Assembly: GCF_036373705.1 (NCBI RefSeq) | Contig: NC_089864.1 | Location: forward strand, 4,369,001 to 4,433,000 | DNA from: Amia ocellicauda | Taxonomy: Eukaryota > Chordata > Actinopteri > Amiiformes > Amiidae | Length of the DNA: 64,000 nucleotides | Reading direction: 5' to 3' | Shown: positions 12,580 to 24,900 of the stretch, piece after piece | Numbering within the stretch: the first letter of the stretch is position 1 | Layout: the number at the start of each line of letters is the position of its first letter | Position numbers and translations under genes: made by a program | Notes under the pieces: generated by a model | Seen by the model: the letters and a program-made list of their open reading frames with translations, nothing else | Told to the model about the DNA's origin: nothing | The model's database searches: none

Positions 12580-12790
12580 TGAACAGAAGCAGTTTCAAAT
12601 GTGAAGGGGAAAAAAATCCTTTAGAGATTTTTCTGATTTTCATTTGATAAAGACAGCAAGGAAACAAACAAAAATACTCCAAGTTAAATGGGGAGATTAA
12701 CCCTTGCAAGAGAAATGCCTTGACAACCACTTTTCTGACAAGAACACTTGTAAATCTACTGAAGAGAACAGTTCTGCTCTAAAGCCCTGG
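12580..12790 (-). pseudogene. Decayed duplicate of the Ig V exon
   Basis: Blocks here match the V-exon end and following intron of Ig gene B (12,000-12,150) in order: agcagtttcaaatgtgaagg versus agcagttccaaaatgtggag, then gattaacccttgcaagag versus gattaacccttccaagag, then aagaacacttgtaaa versus gggaacacctataaa. The reading frame and the F-strand cysteine region are gone, so this is a relic of a local duplication, not a usable exon. Confidence 0.6.
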
Positions 12791-12889
12791 AGCCTTGAAC
12801 TCACCATCAGCCCTATTTATATCCAAACACTAATTCTTCAACCTTCTGAGATCTGGTATTCACTGTTCACTTTACAGAACATGCCCTCC

Positions 12890-13995
12890 CATCAGTCATT
12901 GACTTGACTGACTCTGCTTCTTATGTTGCGATCCTCCGTGCTCTCTCTGCAGCCTTGGACACGATCAATCACTTCCTTCTGCCAACCTTGAATTTCTGAC
13001 ATGGCTCCATTGCCTGGATCTCCTCCTACCTTAACAGTAGCACCTACCAGGTGACATTGCATGGATCTTCCACACCACAACCACTGCTACCAGGTGTGCC
13101 CAGGAACAGTCCTGAGCCCCCTCTTGTTCTGTCCTACACACACTCTGGGTCCCCTCATCATATCCTATGGGTTCTCTTAACACTTCTATGAAAATGATGC
13201 CTTCCCTTTCCCCCTCCTGACCCTCTCACATCTCTACCCATCCTTCAGATTTCCTCCTGGATGTACTCCCATCTTCTTTCCCTCCTCCTCTTCACTTACA
13301 CCTGATCTCTTCATTTCAATTCCAGTGGAATCAAACTCTCCCCCCTCTTCTTAGGAAACTTTAAGTAACTCTTTATCCTGCCCTCTTCTCAGCTCTTAAT
13401 AAGACCATGGTTCTCTCCCACCTGTATTACTGCATCTCCCCCTTGGCTGGCCTGCATCTGCGGTCTGCCCCATGCAAATCATCCAGAACCTGTGTACTCA
13501 TCTAGTGTTCACTTTGCTTGGATTCACACATTTTTCTGCACTACTCCCTCCACTGGATCTCCATCGGACCTCACATCCAGTTCAAGACTTTGGTTCCCAC
13601 CTACCATTGTCTCAACAAGACTGTACCTAGCTACTTAGAGACCCTGACCTTTCCGTACATCCCCTCCAGATTTCTCCGATCCTCCTGCACCAGAAGACTT
13701 CCTTTGCCGCCTCTCCACTCCCCTTCCTCCTGAGCCGCTCCATTTCCACCCTGGCCCCTAAATGATGGGACAACCATCCCCTGTGTTCAGGACAGCAGAG
13801 TCCCCATCTACCTTCCAGTTATCAGTCAAGAAACATCCGTTTAGACTGTACCTGGTAATACAGCAGCCAATTTTCCAAGATATCTCCGCATTTTTATGCG
13901 CGACTATTTGCACTGGTTTCATTTACTATACATCATAATGCATTGAAGATGACTTGTGAAAACTAAGTTGCCCTAGGTAAGGGCATCTGCTCATA
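12890..13995 (+). mobile_element. L2-like LINE relic (reverse transcriptase 3' part)
   Basis: In order it contains degraded RT landmarks: the segment behind LSAAFDTVNH (gccttggacacgatcaatc), the one behind GVPQGSVLGPLLF (ggtgtgcccaggaacagtcc), then the HWLPVR and YKTLV-like stretch near 13,545-13,600. It ends in the tail gttgccctaggtaagggca at about 13,970. It has many breaks and internal loss. The 5' end is undefined. Confidence 0.75.
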
Positions 13996-14298
13996 AATTA
14001 ATAACTTAAGACTGCCCTAAAGTTAACACAGTAAAGAGAATGAATCAGAAAGTACAACAGTCTGATAAACACTCATTCAGGGTCAGAAAACTATCAAGAT
14101 TCTATGTAATTGAATCAATAGTGCACGATCACTGAACTGATTACAATGGAGTAGCAGCTAAAGAGAGAAGATAGGATGCTCTACTCCATTCAGTTAACTG
14201 GAATCTTTACATTCTCTAAGCTAAATCAATGTTACAAAAAACAGTGTAGCTTAAATCACTGAATGTTCAAATTAAGAGTGGAGTACATACTAAACATA

Positions 14299-15305
14299 CA
14301 CATGGGTCACAAGTTAAACCCAGAGAGATGACTAAATTTTGTTGCCCATTCCAAGTCATGGTTAGGACTTGGCCAGAGTGACAGGCTGTGATATACAGAT
14401 GGTTGACAGATTAAAGGGGGGAAAAGAAAAAAAGTCAATAGTAAATAGGGTTGGAAATCATGGTAAAAGGCACACATTCAGTGACCGTGATGCTCGTGCA
14501 TTACTGTGATATGCAAGAAAACAGAAGAGCAACTCTTTCCCAGCGGACTGAGAATGTCAATGCAGGAAGTGATCAGATTGTCAGCAAGAACAGTCTGTCG
14601 AGAACAACACAGAGAGGATATTAGGGCTGCAGTGCATAAACCCCTCATTACAAAGACAAATGCACATTTGAGAGTTCAGTGGTACAAAGGCACTGGTCTA
14701 CAGAGATGTGGAAAAAAGTGATATGGTCATCCTTCACCATATTCTCGACAAGTGGGCGAGTGCATGGGTTGCGACACCAAGAGAATGGTACAGGCCTGAC
14801 TGCTTGACCCCTACAGTGAGGGGGTCTGGAGGCTCCATTATGCTGTGGGGTCATTTTCCTGGCATGGTTCGAGTTCACTTGTCCCCTTAGAGGGAAGGGT
14901 CACAGCAAATCATTACAAAGTTATTTGGAGTGAACACCTTTATCCTATGGGGACACATTTCTATCCTGATGGAGTGTCTCTTTAAGGATGACAATGCACA
15001 TCCAGAGGGCACAAAGGTCACTGAATGTTCTGAGGAGTATGAAAGTGTGAAACATATGCTACAGTCTTCGCAGTCAACACATCTCGACCCAATTGAACAC
15101 CTATAGGAGATTCTGGACTGACATGGTGGTGGAGAGCGCTGTCCAACATCTAAACGCCAAATGAGGGAATATCATTTGGAAGAATGGTGTTCATCCCTCC
15201 AGTAGAGTTCAGAGACTCGTAGAATCCGTGCCAAGAGCATTGAAATTGCTCTGGCAGCTTGTGGTGCCCAACACCTTACGTAGTTTAATTTGTCACCCGT
15301 CTGTA
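14299..15305 (+). mobile_element. Tc1/mariner-like relic with traceable ends
   Basis: The ends are related: catgggtcacaagttaaacc at 14,301 and, in reverse complement, gacgggtgacaaattaaac at about 15,280-15,300. Between them lie broken transposase segments, including one like GGGSGGSIMLWG at 14,815-14,860, a DNAH-like block near 14,990 and a C-terminal HPSSRVQRLVES-like stretch near 15,200. It is heavily mutated and inactive. Confidence 0.75.
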
Positions 15306-18300
15306 CATATAGAAATTATATATATAACATTCACATTTTAGACATTTATTTAGGCCTGATGCAGAAGGAATCCATGGGACCATGGCGAATTAAGAATTGT
15401 ATCGTATAATGGTAATACTATTATATGGAGGAACAGGTGACAGAGGATCCCCAGACTAAGCAAAGGTTCCGAACCCCAAGAAAAATAGGCACGGTTATTT
15501 ATAGGTTGAGATCTCAAAAGCAAACAATGAAAAGTCTATATATGGGAATATTTTTGAAGAATCCATGATGTTGCATATTAAATCAGTATTTAACACAAAA
15601 CTAACATTATATTGGCTACTGAATAAGAAACAGTATAGCTACTTAGTAGATGCGTCAAACCCCCTGGTACATTTCCACTGCACCACACCTGTAACCTTGT
15701 GGATGACTCTCAGAACACAGAAGGTTCATTATCAATACACACATTTCTACCTCATTCTCTAAAGTGTCCAGGTAGGGAAATTAGATGTTTTGAGAACTGA
15801 GCATCCATCTGTTACAGATGTCTCAAGACACAAAGAAAGGCAGATACACAGAGACCCTGTATGAGCCAAAATTAAGTAATTTGGATACTTTCAATATAGC
15901 TGATCAATGCAAGTAATCCTTACACCACTAACTTTCCTGGTTGTACATGCAGTTGGCATAGAGGGAGAGGAGGCTGGTAACTGGAAAGATGGTAGCAGTT
16001 CAAGTGGAGCATAACAATGTAATATATAATCAAGAGAGAGGACTTCTTTCTACCCTCTCTTCTCTTCTCCAGCTTTTGTTTTTTTTTTACTAAAGAAACA
16101 AAATTGGTGTAAGGTGTTTTGCCCAACTTACCCTTTACAGAAGTGCCATTTTGCCTCATTTTCTTTATCCTTAAAACGAACATCTCAAGGTGAGCTACAG
16201 ATAGCAGAAGACAATTCACTTTATTAGTCTGTCCCTTATCATTAGAGCCAATAGTTGATGAATGGACAATGTAGTGGAAATGTTACTTAATTACTTACTT
16301 TAAACAATCACATTTGTTTCATTGTAATTGAGCAGGCAGCTGGGTATGATCTTGAGATAGAATTGTACCAGCTTGTACTCAATATGCAAACTGTTGCAAC
16401 TGACCCAATGGGAAATCAAAAGTTGTCCCTTGTTGGTGGCTCAATGTTCGACCTGGTTATGATGCCGGCATAGAGCATCTTGCTGGCACACATTATATTA
16501 TTGGTAACATTCCCATAAGCTAAAGCTTGTTCTCCAGTAAGAAGAAACTGACAGGTCAATAGAAAAGTATACTGAACTGCAGGAGGGTTGTACCGCAGTA
16601 CAGGAGCCCAAGTCCAAGTCTGTTTCTCGTAAAAAGCGGTCCCCCTATTTCACTGTAACCCCCCACCTTGCTCTCACAGTTTTTCCCCTTCAACCGCCGG
16701 TTGTCAATGTAATTCACACTCTGTCTACATCAGAAGTGGTTTTGGGACATTGCTATACATTGATGGTATAGTGACTGCAGCAAGCTCCATAAATCAACTT
16801 TTAAATCTAGGTTGCCATCTAATTTGAATAAGACTTCAGACAGGCTTAATGTTTTAGGTTCTTATGCATCAGTTAATTCCAATGTAGCGAGAGCCACGAG
16901 TTGGGGAGCAATCCTGCAATCACTTCTGCAATTTTACACTCAGTTACAGTTTTCTGCAGGTTTTTCCCTGCTTTGGGAAATACATTTGAATTCATACGAC
17001 ACTTTCTAGACCTTAGATCACAACTTCGTTTCTTACAGTGGAGGGAGAAGAAACACTAATGTGAATTCCCACCAGCACCGCCGACGCTTTAAAATGGAAA
17101 CCATGTCGTGACGTTGCTAGTAAGTATCTGGTTTTCTCGCTATAGTACAACATAATAACTTGGAAAAGTACAATATGCTCATGATTGTATCTTTGCTCTT
17201 TAAATAAAGCAATACTCGTATTAAGAACTTAAAAGGTAATCGCCTTGGCGTCTGCCAATAAATAAATAGATCTCACACACCTGTTCAAGCACACTAGTAT
17301 TGGCGTGATCTTCACAAGTGGCAAATCTCAGGTGTGAACGTGAAACGTGTGATGTATCCACAGGCGTACCTGTAAAAATACCAATGGCATTCGGCTATGT
17401 AAACCGGGTTAAACAAAGAAAAAAACGTGCCCAGCAATACTCACACAATAAACCTGCTGCTCTCGGTGGCACACCAGGATGACTCGGATCACGACGGGTT
17501 GACTGGCTGGTAGAAAAGGTGCAAAGCTGTCCTGAGATTAACAAAGGAGCACACCTGCCTGGCACCACATTTGAAAGTCGCGGTGGGTCACATGATCACA
17601 CTAGACTACGTCACAATCAGCCTGCTTTACGCCCACCATTGCTTTTGAAGTTAGACCTGGAAGAATAAACAGAAACACTGGTTTCCACTGAACACGTCTC
17701 AAAAACAGACTTATAGTTGAGCTGAACACCGAGAGCGAGTCTAGAAATAGGAAACCTTTATTTTCTGCAAAAGACATGGAAACAGGAAGATGGATGTGAG
17801 GATCACGCCGGGGAGGGGGCGGAATTAGGAGATTTCAAATCAAATCAAATCAACCTCACCTGGTTACAGACGCGCATTTGCGGAGCTAACCAATCAAAGA
17901 CAAAGCTCACAGAAATGTGAGATTAAACATAATTACGTCATTTTGGAAACGAGAGATGCAATCTTGTCCAGGTATAATGCAGTGTGCGACGCTATGCTTG
18001 CATGTCATGTCTGGTGGTTATGCCTCATAAAACACAAACTTTATGCATGTCGATTAGTAATAGGCCCATACCCTATTGTGTCATTAAAATCGAGATATTA
18101 AGGTATAGACTAATTTCATCCATATGAAAAACCTGCCTCATTTCATAGTTTAACACGATGCACCTGAATTGTCTTATTAGATACGTCCTTCCTTAACAGA
18201 TTGGCGATATTATTTAAAGTTCAGGTCTGACAGAAGTGCTTTATCACCGAAGTGCTGACCCTGGTTGCCGTCTTCATGCATATTCATGAGCTCACTAGAG

Positions 18301-18888
18301 CCCGAAAGGACAAGTACATCATGTAATAAAATATATTACTAAAAACTGACTACTACGAATTATAAATTAATACATGGCAGAATACATGGGTTATACTTAT
18401 ATCTCGTAGGTATGTTATTTTCAACTATTGGATTTACTACCCTGGTGATAAGGCACTTTGGACAACTGTGTATTTCATCCCATCATAGTGTGTGTCTAAT
18501 GCTTTACCACTGGGGACTCGAGTTGATCGTGCAAAATAGGGTTTTTGTTTTTTCTAATTAGTCAATTACTTGGCCTCCCACTACACCTAATGTACAGTTC
18601 ACATTCTTTTTAAATAGATCTAAATTCAAATATAATTCAGTGTTAAACAATACATAACATATGTTGTGGGAGTAGATTGTCTAATGCACTTTGAAACACC
18701 TTTATAACAGTAAGACTGTGATCTCATGGCTCATGGAAATACTTGTGGTTGACATATAGCCTGTGAGAGCATTGACCTGTTATGATTAGAAACATTGAAA
18801 TAGATAACAATGCATTCACCTGCAAGAGAACAGATGACTCTAACTTCAGCTGCTTCAGGTTTAGTATCATGGAAAGTGAACCACAAAT
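15306..18888. other. Long stretch without a recognised gene
   Basis: AT-rich DNA. A decayed LINE/SINE tail (aatcgccttggcgtctgcca) lies at 17,237-17,265. The open frames at 15,920-16,219 (-) and 16,812-17,009 (+) have no domain or splice support. The interval 17,440-17,640 is less AT-rich and could hold a promoter or the missing leader exon of Ig gene B, but I found no leader with a donor there. Confidence 0.4.
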
Positions 18889-18891
18889 ATA

Positions 18892-20112
18892 CACTCACCT
18901 AAAGGATTATTAGGAACACCATACTAATACTGTGTTTGACCCCCTTTCGCCTTCAGAACTGCCTTAATTCTACGTGGCATTGATTCAACAAGGTGCTGAA
19001 AGCATTCTTTAGAAATGTTGGCCCATATTGATAGGATAGCATCTTGCAGTTGATGGAGATTTGTGGGATGCACATCCAGGGCACGAAGCTCCCGTTCCAC
19101 CACATCCCAAAGATGCTCTATTGGGTTGAGATCTGGTGACTGTGGGGGCCAGTTTTGTACAGTGAACTCATTGTCATGTTCAAGAAACCAATTTGAAATG
19201 ATTCGACCTTTGTGACATGGTGCATTATCCTGCTGGAAGTAGCCATCAGAGGATGGGTACATGGTGGTCATAAAGGGATGGACATGGTCAGAAACAATGC
19301 TCAGGTAGGCCGTGGCATTTAAACGATGCCCAATTGGCACTAAGGGGCCTAAAGTGTGCCAAGAAAACATCCCCCACACCATTACACCACCACCACCAGC
19401 CTGCACAGTGGTAACAAGGCATGATGGATCCATGTTCTCATTCTGTTTACGCCAAATTCTGACTCTACCATCTGAATGTCTCAACAGAAATCGAGACTCA
19501 TCAGACCAGGCAACATTTTTCCAGTCTTCAACTGTCCAATTTTGGTGAGCTTGTGCAAATTGTAGCCTCTTTTTCCTATTTGTAGTGGAGATGAGTGGTA
19601 CCCGGTGGGGTCTTCTGCTGTTGTAGCCCATCCGCCTCAAGGTTGTACGTGTTGTGGCTTCACAAATGCTTTGCTGCATACCTCGGTTGTAACGAGTGGT
19701 TATTTCAGTCAAAGTTGCTCTTCTATCAGCTTGAATCAGTCGGCCCATTCTCCTCTGACCTCTAGCATCAACAAGGCATTTTCGCGCACAGGACTGCCGC
19801 ATACTGGATGTTTTTCCCTTTTCACACCATTCTTTGTAAACCCTAGAAATGGTTGTGCGTGAAAATCCCAGTAACTGAGCAGATTGTGAAATACTCAGAC
19901 CGGCCCGTCTGGCACCAACAACCATGCCACGCTCAAAATTGCTTAAATCACCTTTCTTTCCCATTCAGACATTCAGTTTGGAGTTCAGGAGATTGTCTTG
20001 ACCAGGACCACACCCCTAAATGCATTGAAGCAACTGCCATGTGATTGGTTGGTTAGATAATTGCATTAATGAGAAATTGAACAGGTGTTCCTAATAATCC
20101 TTTAGGTGAGTG
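18892..20112 (-). mobile_element. Complete Tc1-like transposon
   Basis: The element is flanked by TA dinucleotides (18890-18891 and 20113-20114), as expected for Tc1/mariner target duplication. Its terminal inverted repeats of about 29 bp begin CACTCACCTAAAGGATTATT and are essentially perfect. One uninterrupted transposase gene fills it. With intact ends and frame, it looks young. A 3'-deleted sister with nearly the same sequence lies at 59,712-60,575. Confidence 0.95.
18924..19964 (-). CDS. Tc1-like transposase, intact
   Basis: A DDE/D transposase of 346 residues, the normal length for Tc1 elements. The N-terminal third is a paired-like double helix-turn-helix (for example GLSISQSAQLLGFSRTTISR, then TLTEITTRYNRG) that would bind the terminal repeats. 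The catalytic domain shows the DD34E triad: D in AWSDESRF, D in FQQDNAPCH and E in SPDLNPIEHLWD, plus the glycine-rich AGGGGVMVWG block. The start is the ATG of MGKKGDLSNFERG, 148 bases inside the right end. It catalyses cut-and-paste transposition into TA sites. All key residues are present, so it may be functional; that is inference, as catalysis cannot be read from sequence. Confidence 0.95.
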   Translation of the reverse strand: MGKKGDLSNFERGMVVGARRAGLSISQSAQLLGFSRTTISRVYKEWCEKGKTSSMRQSCARKCLVDARGQRRMGRLIQADRRATLTEITTRYNRGMQQSICEATTRTTLRRMGYNSRRPHRVPLISTTNRKKRLQFAQAHQNWTVEDWKNVAWSDESRFLLRHSDGRVRIWRKQNENMDPSCLVTTVQAGGGGVMVWGMFSWHTLGPLVPIGHRLNATAYLSIVSDHVHPFMTTMYPSSDGYFQQDNAPCHKGRIISNWFLEHDNEFTVQNWPPQSPDLNPIEHLWDVVERELRALDVHPTNLHQLQDAILSIWANISKECFQHLVESMPRRIKAVLKAKGGQTQY

Positions 20113-20199
20113 TATGTATACATATAGACTGTGTGCATGCTGCAAAAAACACCTACATTCACACCGCAGGGTGTCAACCACAAACAATTTAGCATGCAA

Positions 20200-21070
20200 C
20201 CATACATTCAAGCAACACTTTTCCTTAAAAATATGTAGTTATTCTAGACCCACTTTCAAGATTTTGTTGTTTTATAACCCAGAATTATGTTGTAAAATGT
20301 TTTTGAAAGGCACAGATTAGGGGATGAGTATAAAACACCAAAGGCCTTCAATATCCCTTATAGACTGCTGAAGACAATTATTAAGAAGTGGAAGGTGTGT
20401 TGCATGGGGGGAAGACATGCCTCTCCTTCAATCAGCACAGAACCTCCCATGTGGCTATAAATCATCAGTGTGTAAAATGTCAGGTGGCGTGAGGGCAGCT
20501 GGGATTGGAAGATCCCAGTTGTACTTCCTCACCCACCCGAAATGCCTTAGCACATTTGGTGAATACAAATCGTGAGGGAGAAAAAATACAATAATTGGCA
20601 ATTCCCAAGTCTGTGGTCCATATGCAAAGCATTAACATCAAACAAAATACAACACATCCCCCAAAGAACACTGTCCCCACTGTGAAACATTGTGGTGCAA
20701 CATCGTGTTATGGAGATTTTTCTCATCAGCAGGGACTTGGACACTTAGGATAGTAGGAGAATTAATGGAACAAACCTGCTGCTCTCTCTGCAAGAAAGCT
20801 GAAACTAAGACAGAAGTACCTGAAGCACACAGCCAAAACTACCCCAGAGTGGCTAAGGAACGAAAAGGTCCTTAAGTGGTCCAGTCAGGGCCCAACCTCA
20901 ATCCAATCAAAATCTTGTGGCATCATTTAAAGATTGTGGTCCATCAACTCTTCCCAAGGAAGTCTAAACAATTTTGTAAACAATGGTCAAATATTGCCAA
21001 ATCTATGTGTGCCAAGTTGATCAGTCAACACTATACACCTATCAAAGAATATCCACTCACCTTTGCATTT
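20200..21070 (+). mobile_element. Second Tc1-like relic beside the intact element
   Basis: It is a different Tc1 subfamily from its neighbour. Recognisable nucleotide blocks include gtgaaacattgtggtgcaac, ctcatcagcagggacttgg, cacacagccaaaactac, gtggctaaggaacgaaaag, caacctcaatccaatc and tgccaaatctatgtgtgcca, which correspond to the DDE domain and C-terminus. Frames are broken throughout and part of the catalytic domain is missing. Inactive. Confidence 0.8.
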
Positions 21071-21085
21071 TTTTTCATGAATATA

Positions 21086-21091
21086 TTTATT
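21086..21091 (-). terminator. Polyadenylation signal candidate for the ITIM receptor
   Basis: AATAAA on the minus strand, about 840 bases after the receptor stop codon. It lies beside the Tc1 relic. A nearer signal was not seen. Confidence 0.3.
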
Positions 21092-21431
21092 GGCATTCCC
21101 CACAAAATATACACTTTAGACAAAAGTATGACATGAGATAGAAAATGCAAAATACAATTTACAACATAAGTCCTAGTTACTGTAAACTTAAACAAGTACA
21201 AAATAGTCCAATTTGCACCATAAATGAGAAATATTGGAATGCTTTGTTTATCTATTTTAGGACTTTGAAGACCTTGCATCTGAGCTAATGTTAGTACCTG
21301 CAAAATGATTTCCCCCCCAAAAAATAGACTTTTACATTTTAGAATGAACTGTACTTGCATATTAACATTAATGCAATACTACAAATGAGGAATTGATCAT
21401 TTTGATCTTGTCAGAATAAGTCATAACACAT

Positions 21432-21456
21432 TTTAAATTAATTAATTAATTAATTG
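21432..21456. repeat. (AATT)n microsatellite
   Basis: About six tandem copies of the tetranucleotide in the presumed 3' UTR of the ITIM receptor. Confidence 0.85.
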
Positions 21457-21928
21457 ATGGTTACAAAATGAACTTCAAATGCCTGTACATTTAGAAAAAC
21501 TATTTCTAGTTAGTCATAATGCAACCGAATATTAAAAGCTGTTCTCCTACAGCAGAGAGCAGAGAACAAGACTAGTTATTCAGTACAGCATTCACACACA
21601 CAAGTACAAGACTGCAGCACTGTGTTGCATTGATAGGATTCCTACATTACCTAAAGATATATTATATCATCAAAACTATGCAAGAAACAGTGCAGACATC
21701 CCCAGGATCCTCACCCTGCAACATAAACATTTATAAATAACTAAAGTTAAAGTTTAAAATATGTTTTCAAATTAAATATCAGTCAGTCATAAATATAAGC
21801 AGTGATGTAACTGGTGAAGCCACTGTTCAGCTGTCCCCAAAGTTTCCCCTTTTCTCATTTATAAAATACAGCCAAGATACTTTTTCCTCAATACGTTTTG
21901 GTTCTTATAATATCCTCTCTAAGCACAT

Positions 21929-24900
21929 TCACTGCTTCTCCTGAATGTAGTTAATGACAGAGTAAGTACTGCGGTGTGCCGTCTCCTCTGCTCGTGCCCT
22001 TGGGTGTTGGTAGTGTGTAGGGATCTTCAGGGAGTGGTAACTCACATCACTGCCTTCATTCTAGAATAAAATAAAATAAAATCATAATTTGTAATTTGTT
22101 ACAAGTAAATATAGATTCAGTATGACTGATTTCTGGGGTAAGCATTATTATTTTACAAGAGAAGATACACTTCACACACTATAGAAATGCAAACCCCCAT
22201 TCTCACTCCTATCATGTAGATATTGGTTTGGTCTGTTCTAGAAAAACTACAAAAGTACATCAGGTCATCACTGACACACACTAGCCAGTGCTGGACTGTA
22301 TAGTCCTGTATCTCACCATTGATAATACTCAAGTTTCTCCCTCTGCCAGGGCTCCTAACCTTGGAGTTGTATTTGACAACCATATGACATTCAAAACTCA
22401 CATAAAGAACATAACTAAGACATCTGTGAAGCACTGCCAGACTTACGCCACTCCTCTCCCTCCCATATAAAAAAATACTGGTTCATGCTTTCATTACCCA
22501 GGTTAGATTATTGTAATTCCCTCTTTTCTGGATTACTTGCAAAATGTTAAAAACTGTGCCGCCCATGCCCTCACACACACACCACTCAGCCAACACATCA
22601 CTCCTGTACTTTTAAATTTACACTGCCTCCCTGTTTCTTCATGCATTGAGTTTGAGAGTTTGTATTTTAACATAAATAGCACTACATGGTACAGCCCCCC
22701 GATTACCTTTGTGACCTGATTAAGACAAACACACCCAGCCGTTCTCTGCACTCAGCAAGCTCCTTATGTCTTCAGCAGCCCCGTTGCAAAATTAAAATTA
22801 TGGCTGACGGCCTTCTGTTGTAGTGCTCCCCGGCTGTGGAACGCACTGCCAGAGGATTCGAAAAGCACTACAGCTGATAGTTTTCAGAAACTTCTTAAAA
22901 CTCACCTTTTTAAAAAAAGCTTTTAATGATCTGTTAGATCTGTTATTTTCCTTGTGTTCTGCATATTTCAGTTGCTTCGGTAGTGCTGCCAGCCGTATCT
23001 TCCTACTGTGTCTGTCTTTACCTTTTGCCTTGTAGGGCTCTGGGTATGAGAAGAGCGTGTTACAAATAAAATTATTTTTACACAATACCTGCACTGCTCC
23101 TTCACTCCTGCTCTGCATTGGGCTCCTCTGCTGCCCAACGCACTGAACACCACCTGGATACAGAGACAGAGACAGAGAGTTTAATGCAATGTATTAAAAA
23201 ATTGAATCAGCTGTAATTTTAGGTCTTTGCTTAGTACTATTTTTACCGTGCTTTCCACTATCCCATGTAGAAGGTACAGCCATTTATACAAGGTATATCA
23301 TATTTACAACTAGATTACATAATCCAGAAATCAGTGGAAATATGTTAAGGTATTTTGTATTGCAGCCCTTGATAACACATTAATGCCCCCCCATTATACA
23401 ATACAGATCACTGGGATGACTCCTAATCACATGTTAGCCTTGTATTGTCCCTGTAGCAGCTCTGAGAGAGGACAGTCTCACCTCTCCTGCTCCAGAGGCA
23501 GCAGAGACAGCCGGAGAGCAGGAGGCAGCCTGCAGACACACAGCCCAGCAGCGCCCAGCTCAGCACACAGGGGGCAGGGGGACTGATGTCCTCTGTAAAG
23601 ACAACTTTACACGTTGATTAAATTAGAACAGATACTGATACAAGAATGTCAAGCAAAATCTAAAATACAAATGCATTAAAATAATGAACTAAAGTTAAAC
23701 CGCTATTTTATAACCAGTTCGGCTAAAAAAAAAATAGGTTTACAAATAACCATAATCTAGCCTTTCTGACGGTCCAACCAGAAACTAATTAACGGCTCTG
23801 TCCAGAATTTCTCCACTGACTTGAATACACATCTTTTTATTATTGTGTGTTGATACTACTTGTAATACTAATGGTGGAAAAACTGTACTCACTCTGACCC
23901 TCATAGACGAGCCTGGTTCTATTTCCAAACGTCAGCTCTGTTCCATCAATCTCCGCGCAGTAGTACAGCGCCAGGTCTGTCTCTGTGATATTCTGGATCC
24001 GCAGACTGATAGACGGTGCAGAGGACTTCCACACGGGAGAGAGATGAGGGCTGGACCATTTAGAGGCTTCCCAGAACACATTGTCATGAGACCCTGCGAT
24101 TTTATGTGCCGAAATGAGCTGAAACGGAGCCTCGTCGTCTCGCTGTACAAACCAAATAGTTTTTTTCTGATGTGTGATGTCGCAGTCCAGGGTGACAGTG
24201 TCCCCGGCTCTGACAGTCCGTCGCTCGGCCGCTTCACACAGACTCTCCCGCTGGACCAGAACTACAGCAGCGGGACACAGAGGAGCGGCTCAGGACAGAC
24301 ACCACTACAGCAGCGGGACACAGAGGAGCGGCTCAGGACAGACACCACTACAGCAGCGGGACACAGAGGAGCGGCTCAGGACAGACACCACTACAGCAGC
24401 GGGACACAGAGGAGCGGCTCAGGACAGACACCACTACAGCAGCGGGACACAGAGGAGCGGCTCAGGACAGACACCACTACAGCAGCGGGACACAGAGGAG
24501 CGGCTCAGGACAGACACCACTACAGCAGCGGGACACAGAGGAGCGGCTCAGGACAGACACCACTACAGCAGCGGGACACAGAGGAGCGGCTCAGGACAGA
24601 CACCACTACAGCAGCGGGACACAGAGGAGCGGCTCAGGACAGACACCACTACAGCAGCGGGACAGGAGACAATCTCATACACACATATTGCATGCAGGCC
24701 CGTATTAAACCACACTGGGCTCTGGGGCTATGACGTTTTTCTAGCCGCCCATTCTAAGCGCACCCCTCTGCCGCCCAGTCCATTCACACGCAGTGACTGT
24801 ACAGTTTAAAGTGTCCATGCATAGCAGGCTGAAGATAATGCTTCCACATTCCAACATATTATATTCTCAGATACACTATACATAGAAATGAGTGACTAAA

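Noticed and set aside
24171-24809. Long plus-strand open frames with a 43-residue repeat
   Set aside because: Fully explained by the 43-bp minisatellite; antisense to the receptor V exon.
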